Shown here: positions 63,901 to 64,000 of the stretch, one piece after another | Numbering within the stretch: the first letter of the stretch is position 1 | Layout: the number at the start of each line of letters is the position of its first letter | Source: Streptomyces sp. 2114.4 | GTDB lineage: Bacteria > Actinomycetota > Actinomycetes > Streptomycetales > Streptomycetaceae | Direction of reading: 5' to 3' | NCBI RefSeq assembly: GCF_900187385.1 | Contig: NZ_FYEY01000001.1 | Span: 3,286,001 to 3,350,000 of the forward strand | Length of the DNA: 64,000 bases | Program-made: the position numbers and the translations under genes | The notes under the pieces: generated by a model | Database searches by the model: none | What the model was told of the DNA's origin: nothing | The model's input: the letters and a program-made list of their open reading frames with translations, nothing else

Positions 63901-64000
63901 GAGGCGGCACACGGGGAGGCGGAGATGGACGGGGGCTGAGATGGACGGGGGGCTGAGGTGGAACGACGCGACGTTCTGAGGCTTTCGGCGGTTGCGGGCG

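Overview
The window is chromosomal DNA from a Streptomyces or close relative. Base composition is very GC-rich with strong third-position GC in the genes. GTG starts and GGAGG-type ribosome sites are common. It carries a group 2 sigma factor of HrdD type, an F420 biosynthesis gene, an XRE/DUF397 pair and a tRNA-Arg(CCU) used as an integration site. I recognise fruR-fruK-fruA, hrdD, recQ and fbiC from their proteins. The fru-hrdD neighbourhood matches what I remember of the S. coelicolor gene order.

1-8.6 kb: ordinary core and peripheral genes. These are a VIT-family transporter (cut by the window edge), membrane proteins, a CoA-transferase with a codon-repeat N-terminus, an L,D-transpeptidase lipoprotein, a divergent TetR/MFS efflux pair and a lipoprotein.

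8.6-16.8 kb: the fructose PTS locus. fruR and fruK are intact, but fruA survives only as its first 57 codons (near 14.6-14.8 kb) and its last 92 (8.62-8.90 kb). The middle is replaced by an island of about 5.7 kb. The island holds a beheaded serine recombinase, a frameshifted XRE/TPR regulator, three small unknown genes, an acidic 57-aa peptide gene, a porphobilinogen synthase (HemB) homologue that has lost both Schiff-base lysines, and a convergent HemC homologue that keeps its catalytic residues. This is the most unusual part of the window.

17-28.7 kb: hrdD, an acetyltransferase, a flavin/F420-type split-barrel protein, a questin-oxidase-like protein, a LigB dioxygenase divergent from a MarR regulator with a clear palindrome between them, a second MFS/TetR pair, an M6 metalloprotease, and a TetR divergent from two small membrane proteins.

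28.9-33 kb: tRNA-Arg(CCU) followed by the decayed integrase, the excisionase and a truncated RepSA of an actinomycete integrative element. Two small low-GC accessory genes follow. A 24-bp direct repeat occurs at both ends of this stretch.

33-64 kb: mostly housekeeping. Contents are a GYD protein, an aldo/keto reductase, a secreted protein with a 15-bp repeat array, a PAS/GAF/PP2C phosphatase, recQ, a lipoprotein/histidine-kinase pair without a response regulator, a PEP-mutase-like protein divergent from an ArsR regulator, an ATP-grasp pair, a GT39-like membrane protein, a D-Ala-D-Ala carboxypeptidase with a roughly 600-residue cytoplasmic extension, a GPP34 protein, XRE/DUF397, an aminotransferase, an SDR, an ADP-ribosylglycohydrolase, fbiC, and an F420-type luciferase-like oxidoreductase. 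The right edge cuts the start of a gene with a Tat-like signal.

Boundaries of genes are mostly firm; start codons were chosen from ribosome sites where visible. Functional names are from motif recognition, not database searches.
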